From Platanthera guangdongensis (lineage: Eukaryota > Streptophyta > Magnoliopsida > Asparagales > Orchidaceae), in NCBI GenBank assembly GCA_039583875.1, contig CM077162.1, positions 109,463,808 through 109,527,807 on the forward strand: a DNA stretch of 64,000 nucleotides. The letters run 5' to 3'. The translations under genes were made by a program, and so were the position numbers. The notes beneath the pieces were generated by a model. The model was not told where the DNA came from, searched no databases, and saw only the letters and a list, made by a program, of their open reading frames with translations. Shown piece by piece: positions 45,281-55,631 of this stretch; position 1 is the first letter of the stretch, and the number at the start of each line of letters is the position of its first letter.

Positions 45281-46324
45281 CTAGAAAACTCTGTCTCCAA
45301 CCTGGAACTCCACCTTCCGGTGTCGAGCATCATAATACTTGGCCTGTCTGCTCTGGGCCTCTAGCAGCCGATCCCTGATCAAATGTACATGAGCCTCCGT
45401 ATCCTTCATATAATCAGAACCAAGAGCCTTGGTATCCATATCCTGAACCCATGACAGCGGTGTTCGGCATTTCCTCCCGTAAAGTGCCTCATAAGGAGCC
45501 ATCCTGATGCTAGTCTGGTGGAGGTTATTGTAGGAGAACTCGATCAGTGGTAGTAGCCTCTCCCAAGGCTTCCCTGTATCGAATATACACAGGCGGAGTA
45601 GATCCTCCATGGTCCGGGTGGTCCGCTCAGTCTGTCCGTCGGTCTGCAGGTGGAAGGCGGTACTAAAAGTAAGCCGAGAGCATAAGTAAGCATGCACATC
45701 CCTCCACTCGCTCGAAGTGAACCGACCATCACGGTCCAAAACAATCGTCTTGGGGATGCCACGGTATCTGACAAACTGCTCCACGAATAGTCTCACCAAA
45801 ACTATAACTGGAGAATCCTTCCTGACTGGAATAAAGCGCGCTAGCTTGGTCAGTCTGTCTACTATGACCCATTTAGAATCGTGCCCAGAGTGGGAGCGAG
45901 GTAGTCCGTGTATAAAGTCCATAGTAATGTCCTCGAACTTCCACTCTGGGACTGGCAATGGCTATAATAAACCTCCCGGGCTCTTGTATTCTGCCTTAAC
46001 ATGCTGGCACGTCTCACAATGTGTCACAAAGTGGGTGATCTCCCTCTTCATCCCAGGCTAATACATAGTCCTCCGCAAATCTGCCCACATCTTGGTGATG
46101 ACGGGATGTACTGAATATCTGGAGCAATGTGCATCTCTAAGTATATCATCCCGGATACCGCCCCCTGCTGGTATATACATGCATCCACGGAATCGAAGGA
46201 GATCATCCTGCAGCGTGTAGTCCTCAACCTTGCCCCTTTCCAGGGCACTGAAAATCGGCTCTAATGCAGCATCCAGCCTCTGATGTGCCATAATGCGCTC
46301 CCGAATGTCATCATCACTGATCAT
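45281..46324 (-). pseudogene. Gypsy C integrase
   Basis: H2C2 zinc domain near 46060-46150 ('AHCSRYSVHPVITKMW', then 'CETCQHVKAE' in the gap to 45958). The core opens at 'WKFEDITMDFIHGLPRSHSG' (first Asp) and continues 'IPKTIVLDRDGRFTSSEW' (second Asp) and 'HLQTDGQTERTTRTMEDLLR' (Glu). Then 'EFSYNNLHQTSIRMAPYEAL', 'YGRKCRTPLSW' and 'KVEFQVGDRVF'. The DDE triad is present. Pieces 45281-45958 and 46058-46324 are in one frame, separated by stops near 45962 and 46057. Confidence 0.88.
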
Positions 46325-46799
46325 AGAGCTCAGGTGCTCTCGCTATCCAACTGGTTTGGCCTCAGAAACCATAGTAATATGCAGGTCGTCCATCATCTGT
46401 ATCAGCTCCATAGCCATCATCAGAGGCTCCTGTCCAGAGCTGCCGGCCCTCCTGCTCAATGCATCTGCTACTGTGTTTGGCTTCCCCGGGTGGTAGTGAA
46501 TCTCGTAATCATAGTCGCAGAGGAACTCTAGCCATCGCCTCTGTCGCAGGTTTAGATCCTTCTGCGTATCGATGTATTTGAAATTCTTGTGATCTGAGAA
46601 AATGTCACAATGAATCCCATACAGATAATGTTGTCATATCTTTAGTGCAAATACAACAGCCCCGAGCTCTAAATCGTGTACCGGATAGTTATGCTCGTGC
46701 TTCTTCAACTGTCTCGAAGCATAAGCGATAACATATCCGTGCTGCATCAGTACAGCACCCATCCCTTTGTATGAGGTATCCGTATAAATCTGAAATCCC
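46325..46799 (-). pseudogene. Gypsy C RNase H
   Basis: Readable with stops: '[20 protein letters not shown]' near 46690-46740, 'DIFSDHKNFKYIDTQKDLNL' near 46560-46620, 'RQRRWLEFLCDYDYEIHYHP' and 'GKPNTVADALSRRAG' near 46440-46550. Domain order and motifs match gypsy E. A stop falls between the two central motifs. Confidence 0.82.
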
Positions 46800-47370
46800 T
46801 CACTCCCAGATTGGAGTGCAAGGATAGGGGATGAGGTAAGTCAGTCCTTCAACTCCTGAAATGTCGTCTCGTACTTCTCTGTCCATATAAACTCTGCATC
46901 CTTCCTCGTCAAGGTTATGAGGGGGGAGTGCTATCCTCGAGAACCCCTCCATGAACTTATGATAATAACCTGCTAGTCCTAAGAAACTGTGAATGTCAGA
47001 TGCTGTCTTCGGCCGTGGCCAATCCCTCACTATGTCTATTTTGGCTGGATCCACCGCCAATCCAGCTCCACTGATCATGTGCCCCAAGAAGGCCACCTCC
47101 TGTAGCCAGAACTTGCACTTTGAGAACTTTGCATACATCTGGGACTCCCTCAGCCTCTGCAAAACCTGTGCTGAATGCTTGGTATGTTCCTCCTTAGTCC
47201 GGGAATAGTTCAAAATGTCGTCGATGAATACGATCACGAAGCGGTCCAAGAAGGGCTCAAATACACGGTTCATTAGACTCATGAATGCGGAAGTGGCATT
47301 CGTGAGCCCAAAAGGCATCACCGTGAACTCGTATAACCCATAACGCGAGCTGAAAGCCGTCTTCGGGGGA
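46800..47370 (-). pseudogene. Gypsy C reverse transcriptase, C-terminal part
   Basis: '[20 protein letters not shown]', '[20 protein letters not shown]' (catalytic Asp pair kept), '[20 protein letters not shown]' and '[20 protein letters not shown]'. The N-terminal half (fingers and IDYRELN motif) is absent: sequence similarity stops at about 47370, where an unrelated spacer begins. The open frame that continues to 47417 runs into that spacer. Confidence 0.88.
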
Positions 47371-47795
47371 GATGAGATAATATAATAAGAGATGTGGGAC
47401 AAATATGAATCCCCCACTCCTATCCGTCTGACCGACTGCTAACCGCCTGTCTGCTAGCTAACTGCCGGACTTCTCTAGAAAACCGTCAGTTCACTTCCTA
47501 GCATCTAACAACCAATACTAGAAGCCTGACCACAGCTGCAGTTAATCATCTATACCACAGTTACGAGAAGCCCCCAGACAACAACTGCTAAGATAAGCCA
47601 TCAGACCACCAGACCGCTGGACTAACCGACAGACCACCTGAATATCTAGCTGCCCGACTAGAACATGAGACTGCATTTGCAGGAAGCCCTCAGACCCAAC
47701 TGCAAAGATAAACCATCCAATCACCAGACCTTTGGACTGTCCCCTAGACCGCCCGAATAGCTACCTGCCCGACTAGATTATCAAACTACTGATCT
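47371..47795. repeat. Junction spacer with two degenerate 110-bp repeats
   Basis: Neither gypsy C nor S2 pol. Two units starting GAAGCCCCCAGAC (47568) and GAAGCCCTCAGACC (about 47680) share CCACCAGACC...GGACT...GACCGCC...CTGCCCGACTAGA. A weaker relative precedes them (from about 47440: CTGACCGACTGC...). No gene. Confidence 0.75.
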
Positions 47796-48360
47796 CTAAC
47801 ACTCATTACGTCGCTGCAAAGCGGATTTTAATACACCTTAAGGGAATACCTAATCTTGTCTTATGATTCCCAAGAAGTAATGATGTCGAGCTAATTGGTT
47901 TTTCAGATGTTGATATTGCAGGAGTTGGGATGATAAGAAAAGCACTTCCGGGACGTGTCAATTCCTCAAAAGATGACTTATTTCATGGAGCAGTAAGAAG
48001 CAGAACTGTGTGGCAACTTCTACTACCGAGTCAGAGTATATCTCTGCGGGCACTTATTTTGCACAGCTTCTATGGATCAGGAATCAACTTGAAGACTACA
48101 ACCTAAGGTTTAAAGAGATTCCAATGTATTGTGACTCATCCAGCGCAATAGAGATCACGAATAATCATGTCTCTCACAGCCAAACAAAGCACATCGAAGT
48201 GCGATATCACTTCATCTGGGAGCATGTGGAGAACAAGGACATAGCTTTCAGTTATTTACCGACGGATAAGCAGGTCGCAGATATTTTCACAAAGCCACTG
48301 GACGAGGCCAAGTTTTCATTTTTCAAAACAGAACTAGGAATGTTGAACAAGGACTCGTGA
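47796..48360 (+). pseudogene. S2 RNase H and pol C-terminus
   Basis: Readable from the RT connection ('LIHLKGIPNLVLW') through 'ELIGFSDVDIAG' and 'KSTSGTCQFL', with a shift near 47930. It is then open from 48010: 'SKKQNCVATSTTESEYISAG', 'QLLWIRNQLEDYN', 'MYCDSSSAIEITNNHVSHSQ', 'TKHIEVRYHFIWEHVENKDI' and 'ADIFTKPLDEAKFSFFKTEL'. It ends at TGA 48358-48360. This is the same closing pattern as S1 (28841-29137). Acid residues are present apart from Asp-Val-Asp in place of SDADYAG. Confidence 0.9.
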
Positions 48361-48449
48361 AGATGGCCAAGAAGACATTGAACTCACTCGAAAAATACTA
48401 TAGAAAGGAAGAAATGTGTCCAAGGAAAATTCATCAAGTATCGTTCCGT

Positions 48450-48630
48450 CCAAGTTGCCGATTCGTCGGATATTCAACGGATACTCGCCGAATCTGACTC
48501 GACTTTCAGCGAAACTCGCTGAATTGGACTTAGGTCAAAATTCTCTTTTTATATTGGATCCTAAGAGCCGCCGTAAATCAGGTACGCCCGATTCCTATGT
48601 CAAATTTACAATTATATATATATATAAACA
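48450..48630 (+). promoter_or_regulatory. S2 dyad block and TATA-like stretch before the extra ORF
   Basis: Short TCGTCGGATATTCAACGGA / CTCGCCGAATC / CTCGCTGAATTG words at 48466-48528, then TTTTTATATTGG (48545) and a (TA)n AAAC stretch at 48613-48629. This layout matches the one before the S1 extra ORF. Promoter function is inferred. Confidence 0.4.
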
Positions 48631-48927
48631 ATCAAGAGTCATGGAAATCACAACACATTTTGTCGAAACAAAAATAATGATATTCGCTGACTTATCCTCC
48701 CGACCCTTCGGCTCTGGCGCAAGTGTTGTCATCGCCATCCCGTGGCCCTGCTCCCGTTCTCTTCCATTATGTCAAAGAAAGCAATTCATACAAGTCTTTA
48801 TGATTTCCAGAAGCATTTCCTCTAGAGTTTGGTTTCCTCTAGCGATTCTGACAGCTTGTTTTTGCCGTATCGATAGTATCAGAATTTTGCTTCAATCGAC
48901 AGTTCCTTCTAGATTACAGTTTTTTCC

Positions 48928-50112
48928 ATGGCTCCTAGATGCACCAGTGGTCTGCTAAGGGGAGGAGAAATAGTTCGAACTGGGTTTGCTTCTGCTTTAG
49001 ATGAATTCTGGAATGTGATCCAGATTCTTGAGACTACTGGTCTATCCTTCGTCCTATAACACCCTTGCAAGGTGTTGGACAAAGACATTCTCGAATTATT
49101 CCAGAATGCAATGCTCTGACATGAAGATTTTGTTATCAAGAGCAAAGTTCTTCGAACTTCCATTAAGATGAAGTCCTTTCACCTCAGTCGGCTCTTGAGG
49201 CTTCCAGCGTGTGGAGAAGCAGTTCACCTCAAAGAAGAGGATTTTAAAAGGGCTCTGTTGTTCTGTGTTCTATCAAGAGGTACAAATGCCATCAAAAGGA
49301 AAGGGATGAAAGAAGAAGGAAAGTTATTGTCATACATCATCCGAAAAGTTCTGCTATGCAAAACCAAATCACACGACTACCTTTCATCTGAAATGTTCAA
49401 AATTCTAGTGACGATCATCTGCCGGAAGAGAATGGACTATGGTGTTGTACTTTTTGAGAAAATCAAAGACAGTCTCCGCACTCCCAACTTTCGTAGGATT
49501 ATCAGCTTGTACCTGAATCAAATGGATAGTGACAAGTTCGATATGACCAAAGGTGCGCCTATCCATCACCTAAAGAAGATAGAAACAACCATCTTCTCAA
49601 GGTGGGATAGGACGATCTTTAGGCAAGGGGAGCCCCAAATTTGCCTGTGGAGGAGGTAGAGCGTGCTCCTAAGGTCAGGATGTGTTGTCCACCACCCGTG
49701 AGATTCCTGATAGCTTGAGTGCAGGAATGGAGGGGGAGCTAACTGATACACAAGTGGCCACTCGTAAAGTTCCCATGAGTGTTTCTTCAGAATTAGTGTT
49801 AGAAGTTCCAGACGTTGTTATTACAGTTCTAGTGTCAGTGCTAGTCCCAGCTGCTCCAGTTACAAAGGAAGAGTCAGTGGTTTTGGTCTCGAAGTTACTG
49901 TCATAGGTCTGGAAGCTGTCTCAGATCTTATATCTGCTACTTATATGGATGAGTATGATGATGATGAGGTTCTAGCTCCTTCTATGCATGAGAGTGCATA
50001 TGATATGTAAGATGTTGTTGTTGATGAGGCCTTCGTTTCTTCTATTGCTGTTGCTGTTGATGAGCACGTATCAGTAGAAAATCTGATACTCTGTTTCCCA
50101 GAGATTACTTTT
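48928..50112 (+). pseudogene. S2 extra ORF after pol, truncated by S3
   Basis: ATG 48928 opens 'MAPRCTSGLLRGGEIVR'. A stop at 49057 and a frame change follow, then 49168-49659 is open: 'FKRALLFCVLSRGTNAIKRK', 'LLSYIIRKVLLCKTKSHDYL', 'FKILVTIICRKRMDYGVVLF', 'EKIKDSLRTPNFRRIISLYL' and 'TTIFSRWDRTIF'. This parallels the S1 protein (domain end 'ALFGKWDMQ'), so both belong to the plant transposon-protein-like domain. Then come Val/Pro/Ser-rich pieces with several stops up to 50112, where the S3 LTR starts. The Pro/Ser tail and C-terminus are lost. Confidence 0.72.
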
Positions 50113-52101
50113 TGTTGGATCCATTGTGCCCAATGTCCCAGATTTGTAAGAAGTCAAACAAGTCAATGGTATACACATACTTATATTTGATGTGTGTATG
50201 CAAGTTCATGCATGCAGGTTGTTCTTTGTCATAATGATTGGACAGGTGGTTCAATTAACAATGTTAGGTGGACTCATAAAAGTATGGAAGAAAGACAAGA
50301 ATCTTTCTAAGTCCACATGTGTTGAGTGAGTAAAGCACACTCAATGCTAGATGACCAGGAAAAAGGCTAGAATGATAGAAATGTGGCTAAGTGCACAACC
50401 GTTGAGTGAAGCCATTTTACTCAATGCCATATAACAGAAAGGTTTGAAACAAGCTCATGTAGTCAGAGCCTAAGTAGAGGAAATAGAAAATCGACTTAGT
50501 CTAAAAGCATTGAGTGAAGCCAGTTCACTTAACTCTAAGATCAAAAGGCTTTGAGTCAAGCTAATGCAAAGAGCTTAAGTGGAAATAGAAAAATCCGCTA
50601 AGTCAAGAAGTATTGAGTGAAGCAAGTTCACTCAACGCACTCAACACCAGATTTCAGAGGCAAAGGCAGAAAGCATTGAGTGAGGCCAACTCACTCAAGG
50701 ACTTCAAACAGAAGGAACTTTGGCTAAGTACAAAAGCATTGACTGAAGCTAGTTCACTCAATGCTCTCAACGCCTAGTGTTGCAGATGGATGTAGAATGC
50801 TTGCTAAGTACAAAAGCGTTGTGTGAAGCTTACTAACTCAATGCTCTCAACGCATAGAAGTACAGAATATATGGCTAAGTCCAGAATCATTGAGTGAAGC
50901 CTGTTCACTCAACACACTCAATGCCTGGTCAGTTGTCTGAAATTTTTTAAGTCCAGAATGGCTGACGTCAGGAAAGTCAACAAAAGTCAACAAAATTCAA
51001 ATTCATTGCGGGAAAGCTGCAATTCATCACTAATGATGCTGTCAGTTTTCTATACTTCTAAATCTGAAAATTAGACGGTGTTAATCAGTAATTAAAGTGG
51101 GTCCCACCTGCTAATTGAACGGAAGGATTATAAAAAGGGGGTGACATCTAATATGAAACATGTTTTGAATGGATTAGCTCGTTTCAAAAAAGACGAGAGG
51201 CGGAACTTCATCTTCTCCCGCCATTATTGTAGAAACAAGAAGATCGTTTTGGAGAATTTGAATGTTCTGAAGATAGATGTTGCAATCAACATCTCCATCA
51301 GCAAGATCATAGTAAATCTCTGAGGTAGAAGGAATAACAAAGGCAAGCCCTACCTGTAGTTGCTTCACAATCCAAGCAAAGCCAATCCTGTAGATCAATT
51401 CCTAGATCTGTGAAGAAGACATCTAACTTGAAGAATTCTCAGGGCAGAAGTAGGCAGACAAGGAGATTTATTCTCTGGTGTCAATTTCATCATCGACATC
51501 TTCTTTCCAACTAGTAGGATCTTTTAAGATCTGTATTGTAAGCCTAGTTTATAAAGGTTAGGTGTAGGATCTTTCAGGATCGCTGTTGTAAGCCTAGTTT
51601 ATAAAGGCTTAGTATAGGATCTTGAGTAGATCTAAGTGGTAGGACTCAATCTTGAATCTGAGGTCGGGCTTCAGCCTGAGTTGTAGGATCCTGTCTTGGA
51701 TCTGATTGGTAGGGCTGTCCTTCTAGCCTGAGTTGTAGGGTCTTTGGGCCTGACGTAGGTAATTTATTGATTACTGAGAGATTGGGCTTTATGCATGTGT
51801 TGTAAGTCTTGAAGGACAATGAGTGGTCCCGCGGGATCATGTTGTAAGCTCTAAGGAGCCGAGTTCTTAAAGAAGTTCCTTGTCTAACACACTATTAGCA
51901 AGGTGGGAGGGACAGTGTGCGTACCCATACTCTAGGGAACCACTATAAACCATCTATGTGCTGTGTGTGATCTTCTTGAAAGCTTAACTGAATAATCACA
52001 ACATCCCCAAAAAACTGTTAAAGGCAAAAAGAAATAAAAAAGGCTTAATAACCCATTCACCCCTCTAGGTGATTAGCTACCTTAGAAAACAAAGTCTTTC
52101 A
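50113..52101 (+). repeat. Sirevirus S3 5' LTR
   Basis: TGTTGGATCCATTG...AAAGTCTTTCA, 1989 bp. Start and end align with the S2 LTR. TATAAAAAG at 51129-51137, repeated TAAGCCTAGTTTATAAAGG phrases at 51541 and 51591, GTACCCATAC...GGGAACCACTATA (51925-51949) and ATTCACCCCTCTAG (52054). Its dyad array differs from that of S2. Confidence 0.87.
50315..50935 (+). repeat. Dyad array in S3 LTR (TTGAGTGAA ... TTCACTCAA)
   Basis: About eight hairpin-like units, arms TTGAGTGAA/TTCACTCAA separated by GC-N-AG, near 50321, 50410, 50509, 50608, 50677, 50738, 50818 and 50888, interspersed with CTAAGTNCARAAGC. Spacing is about 60-100 bp. Confidence 0.9.
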
Positions 52102-52180
52102 AGTTGTAAGAGAGAGAGGTTGCTCAATAAAGTCTTAACAGTCTGAGTAGATCTCCAAAGGTAGCTGATAATAGATACTT

Positions 52181-53548
52181 ATGGGTTATGGAGAGAATCA
52201 TAAGGAACTAGGTTCCATGAAGCTTCCTCTCTGCAGGAAGGAAAATTTTGGAATCTAGAAAGAAATGATTAGATTGTTTATGGAGGATTCTGCCCTAGGA
52301 TCTATGTAACAGTTCAAGAAGGACCCTTCATCCCCATGAAGATATCTGTCCATGATGCCAATGTCTAAACCCCAAAGAGTTATGCTGAAATGACTAAGGA
52401 TGAAGTCATCTTGGGTACTATGGACAAGAGAGCACAAAATATTATTGTCAGTGCCATAGATGACTGTAGTTTTCAAAATCTGCTGCACTGCTAGACCACA
52501 AAGGAAATGTGGGATACTTTGGTGGTCTATATGGAGGGTACTAAAGAATTCAGAGATGATAGGAAGTCCATGCTCAATCAAGAGTATGAGGCTTTCAAGC
52601 AAGTCAAGGAGGAGAGCATAGCTAGTTGCTATGAAAGATTTTTTAGAATAGTCAATGAGCTAAGGACTATTGGCCGGGTCTTTACCAATTATGAGCAAAA
52701 TGATAAGTTCCTAAGGTCTCTTACTATATACTGGGAAATCAATATATGTGCCATCACGGAAGTGGCAAAGTTGGGTTATACTCCACCTCCAACTCTCTTT
52801 GGGAATTTGCTGCCTTATGAAATGCAGTTGACTGTCAGGAAGCAGGAAGAGAAATCCAACAAAGTCCTGACCAAAAAGACTGTGGCCTTCAAGGCTGATA
52901 GCACTAAGAGGGGCAAGGAGAAGATTCGTTCTCTCCTAAGAAGGCCGGATGTGTCAGAAAATTTAGATCAAGACATATCAGACTGCAATATGTCTGATGA
53001 GGAGTTTGCTGCCTTCTCTAAGTAGTTTATAAATCTGATGAAGAGGAAGGGTTGGAGGAGTAGATCTTCATCATCCTCTCATCCCAAGGAGGACTACTAC
53101 AAAACCAAGAAGAAACCCTCCAAGGAGGACAGGTATGACTCAAAACATAGAAAACAAATTTCTAATAAAGTTGTCTATTATTGCAGCAGCAAGTCAGGGC
53201 ATGTTGTACTTGGATGCCCAGTGAAGAGGATGGAGGCTGGTGAGAAAAAACACCGTCATAAGAAGGGCGAGAAGGAGAGGTCCTTCATTGCAAAGAAGGA
53301 GAAGAGTTGGACTGACTCTTCTTCATCAGATTCTGAAGATGAAGAATAAGAAGCCTATATAGGGCTAGTTGGTGTTGAGGCAGATAAAGATGAAATCTAT
53401 CCTACAGTAAGGATAGGAATTAGTGCCCCTCTATCATAATCAGACCGTGATTCAGAGGTGGATAAAGTATTAAAGGATGACATCAACTACTATGGGCTGC
53501 TGGATAGGTCTGATGAGGAATTCTACTAGGATCACCCAGGTCAATCTA
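52181..53548 (+). pseudogene. S3 gag
   Basis: ATG 52181 opens 'MGYGENHKELGSMKLPLCRK', collinear with S2 gag. A stop near 52256 and an indel follow, then open pieces 52507-53025 and 53038-53349 in one frame: 'MWDTLVVYMEGTKEFRDDRK', 'SMLNQEYEAFKQVKEES', 'FFRIVNELRTIGRVF', 'PPTLFGNLLPYEMQL', a basic region, the altered knuckle 'YYCSSKSGHVVLGCP' (first Cys now Tyr, second Cys now Ser), 'KKEKSWTDSSSSDSEDEE' and acidic sequence. It ends at the LTR of gypsy D. Same role as S2 Gag; non-functional. Confidence 0.87.
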
Positions 53549-53676
53549 TGTAACGTCCTGAATCGCTCTAGGCCCCTCGTGTGTGTTTTTGAGTCAGGAG
53601 GGTTGACTCGAGTCCTGAGAAGTGTAAGGAATTGGACTGCACTTGTGGAGGAGTGGAGAAATCAGTGCAGAGAAGG

Positions 53677-54275
53677 ACACGGGTAGTGACACGGGCGTGT
53701 CACTACCCGTGTGAATGGGACACGGGTAGAGACACGGGCGTGTCCCTACCCGTATGGCAATGTGTCGAGTTGAGCTCGACGAAGCGTGTCGAGATCGATG
53801 AAGTGTGTCGACATCATATGACACGGGTAGCGATACGGGCGTGTCGATACCCGTGTGTGTCGAGTTACACTCGACGAAGCGTGTTGAGATCGACGATCTG
53901 TGTCGAGATCGACGAAGTGTATGACACGGGTAGAGAGACGGGCGTGTCCCTACCCGTGTGTGTTGAGTTGGACTCGACGAGGCATGTCGAGATCGACGGA
54001 CTACGTGTCGAGATCGACGAATCATATGACAAGGGTAGAGACATGGGCGTGTCTCTACCCGTGTTCTGTGTGTGTCGAGTTGAGTTCGTCGAGATGTATC
54101 TAGAGAAGGACACATCCAAGGACACGGCCAGGAACACGGCTGTGTCATGTGGACATGGGTCGGGACACGGGCTTGTCCCTACCCGTATCAAGTGTTGAAC
54201 CGACACTAAAAACCGTCGTAATGCTTTGCTGGAGCAGGACACGGGTAAGGACACGGGCGTGTCCCTACCCGTGTC
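53677..54275 (+). repeat. Dyad array in gypsy D LTR, about 104-bp period with 36-bp palindromes
   Basis: Palindromes of the form ACACGGGTAGNGACACGGGCGTGTCNCTACCCGTGT begin at about 53677, 53720, 53821, 53922, 54029 and 54239. The first is perfect (17-bp arms, GG centre). Between them are GTGTCGAGTTGAGCTCGACGA and GTGTCGAGATCGACGAA words. Confidence 0.93.
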
Positions 54276-54281
54276 ACTTAT

Positions 54282-54290
54282 TATATATAT
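54282..54290 (+). promoter_or_regulatory. TATA box of gypsy D LTR
   Basis: TTATATATATGG directly after the last palindrome; a likely core promoter, and the only strong TATA near the array. Confidence 0.7.
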
Positions 54291-54780
54291 GGAGTGGGAA
54301 AAAACCCTAGCGGTTTCACTCTTCTTCCTAGCCGTATTTCTGAGATAAGTCCTATAGAGAAGGAGAACTGCAGGAGCAAGTTCTAGGGAGGGAAAATCTA
54401 CCATCACTGTGAAGGAGAAGATGCCGCCAAGGAGAATTACGAGATCTATGGCCGGAAATGGAGGAACCGCTGGAATCGATGTGAGTTTCCTACCCTCTCC
54501 CTTGGTGCTAGATCTGTAGATATCTAGGCGAGATGTCGACTCAAAAGAGTCTAAACATGTGAGAAGATGCTTTCTCTAGGGTGAGGCCAATCCCGGGGCT
54601 TGTGCTCTTGGTTAGTGGGGTCTTCAACCTCTCTGATCTTCTATGTGGAGATGGGGGATGGTTTCGTGAAGAGCAAAGGTCTCATGAGGGTGAATAAGGG
54701 TGGAGGAAATTCTGGAGGTGATCCGAGAGGATCGCCTTGAGGAGGAAGACGAACTGATGCCGTTCATTCCGCCTTAAGAT

Positions 54781-54806
54781 GCGTGCAGAATCTGTATTCT
54801 GCACGC
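54781..54806 (+). other. 11-bp hairpin in gypsy D LTR
   Basis: GCGTGCAGAAT-CTGT-ATTCTGCACGC, perfect arms. A related imperfect copy is at 54974-55000 (GCATGCAGAA...TTCTGTGCGC), and both are followed by AGC.AACTTC. Confidence 0.88.
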
Positions 54807-55631
54807 AGCAAACTTCGTGGACATTTTTGGGTGTGATATGTCCAGTTCTGGGCTTTCGGCTAAACCCGAAAGTTGAAGCCCTTGAAAATACCTTTCCAAT
54901 GAATGGTTGTCGGACTTCAGGCGAAGTCTGTAGCCACGGGAAAGTCTAAATGAACATGGTGTTCAATAAATCCTGCATGCAGAAATTGTGTTCTGTGCGC
55001 AGCGAACTTCAAGTCCGATTTAAAATAGGATAACGTCAAATCTGGTTGAGGTCTGAATACGAACGTTGTGGACCACGGAAAGACCTTTCCATCGTGGGGT
55101 TACACGTCTTCACCGGATTCCTGTAGCTTCAGGAATCTCCGGTCAAAGTTGCTGTTCAGATTCAATCTGCACCTAAATTCTGGGCTTTGTATAAGATGAA
55201 TTTGGATTCGGTGGAATTAATATTGCAAGTTACTTGGCTTGGATGAACTCTTATGATTAATCATTTTTTGCATGATAGACGAAGCTTACTAATCATATTT
55301 CATATAGTCAAATTGTGAAGCAATCTTATTTAAACAAATTGACCTGATAGGAATTGAAAGATTGTTATTTGTGCGCATCATGTTTATAATATGTCGATAA
55401 CATATGGAAAGTGTGATAGATCTTCATATGCGTAACATTTTTATATCATTTTGTCATCATCTGGGAGTCATATAGAATAATAAATCATGGTCATGAGTAT
55501 GTTTGACTAATGAAATGAGTTTAGTAGTCCAATACTTAGAGCGTCGTCTCCCTACGGGTAGTATTGTGAAGGGATGTAAGTGCGGTGTTGACCGTCACTT
55601 GTTTGGTTGTGATGTGATAGGGTATGGATGG

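Larger units (their letters stand above)
38800..47370 (-). mobile_element. Gypsy C: 3' LTR and truncated pol, 5' half deleted
   Basis: Minus strand: LTR 38800-44771, then chromodomain-like tail, integrase, RNase H and the C-terminal part of RT up to about 47370. The RT N-terminus, protease, gag and 5' LTR are gone, so no target duplication can be tested. Left border TGTAGCTCTAAGACCC resembles the reverse complement of the gypsy D LTR end (GGGGGTCTTACA). LTR hairpins and repeats show that C and D are related families in opposite orientation. Confidence 0.82.
35117..50112 (+). mobile_element. Sirevirus S2: 5' LTR, gag, RNase H end and partial extra ORF; middle lost
   Basis: Plus-strand Ty1/copia remains. 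LTR 35117-36867, primer site, gag to 38799. Then foreign sequence (gypsy C and a repeat spacer), then RNase H at 47796-48360, a dyad/TATA spacer and the extra ORF, which is cut at 50112 by the LTR of S3. Protease, integrase and the RT body are missing. Pairing of the two halves is inferred from orientation, family and position; the gag and RNase H could come from two related elements. Confidence 0.75.
50113..53548 (+). mobile_element. Sirevirus S3: 5' LTR plus gag, truncated by gypsy D
   Basis: LTR 50113-52101, degraded primer site and gag 52181-53548 on the plus strand. There is no purine tract before 50113, so this LTR is more likely the 5' LTR of a separate element inserted into the S2 extra ORF than the 3' LTR of S2. 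The rest would lie beyond gypsy D and E. Confidence 0.8.

Noticed and set aside
53594..54407. Overlapping 180-190-codon frames on both strands
   Set aside because: Product of the gypsy D dyad array (Thr-Arg-Val / Pro-Val-Ser repeats); no domain, and both strands are open because the units are palindromic.
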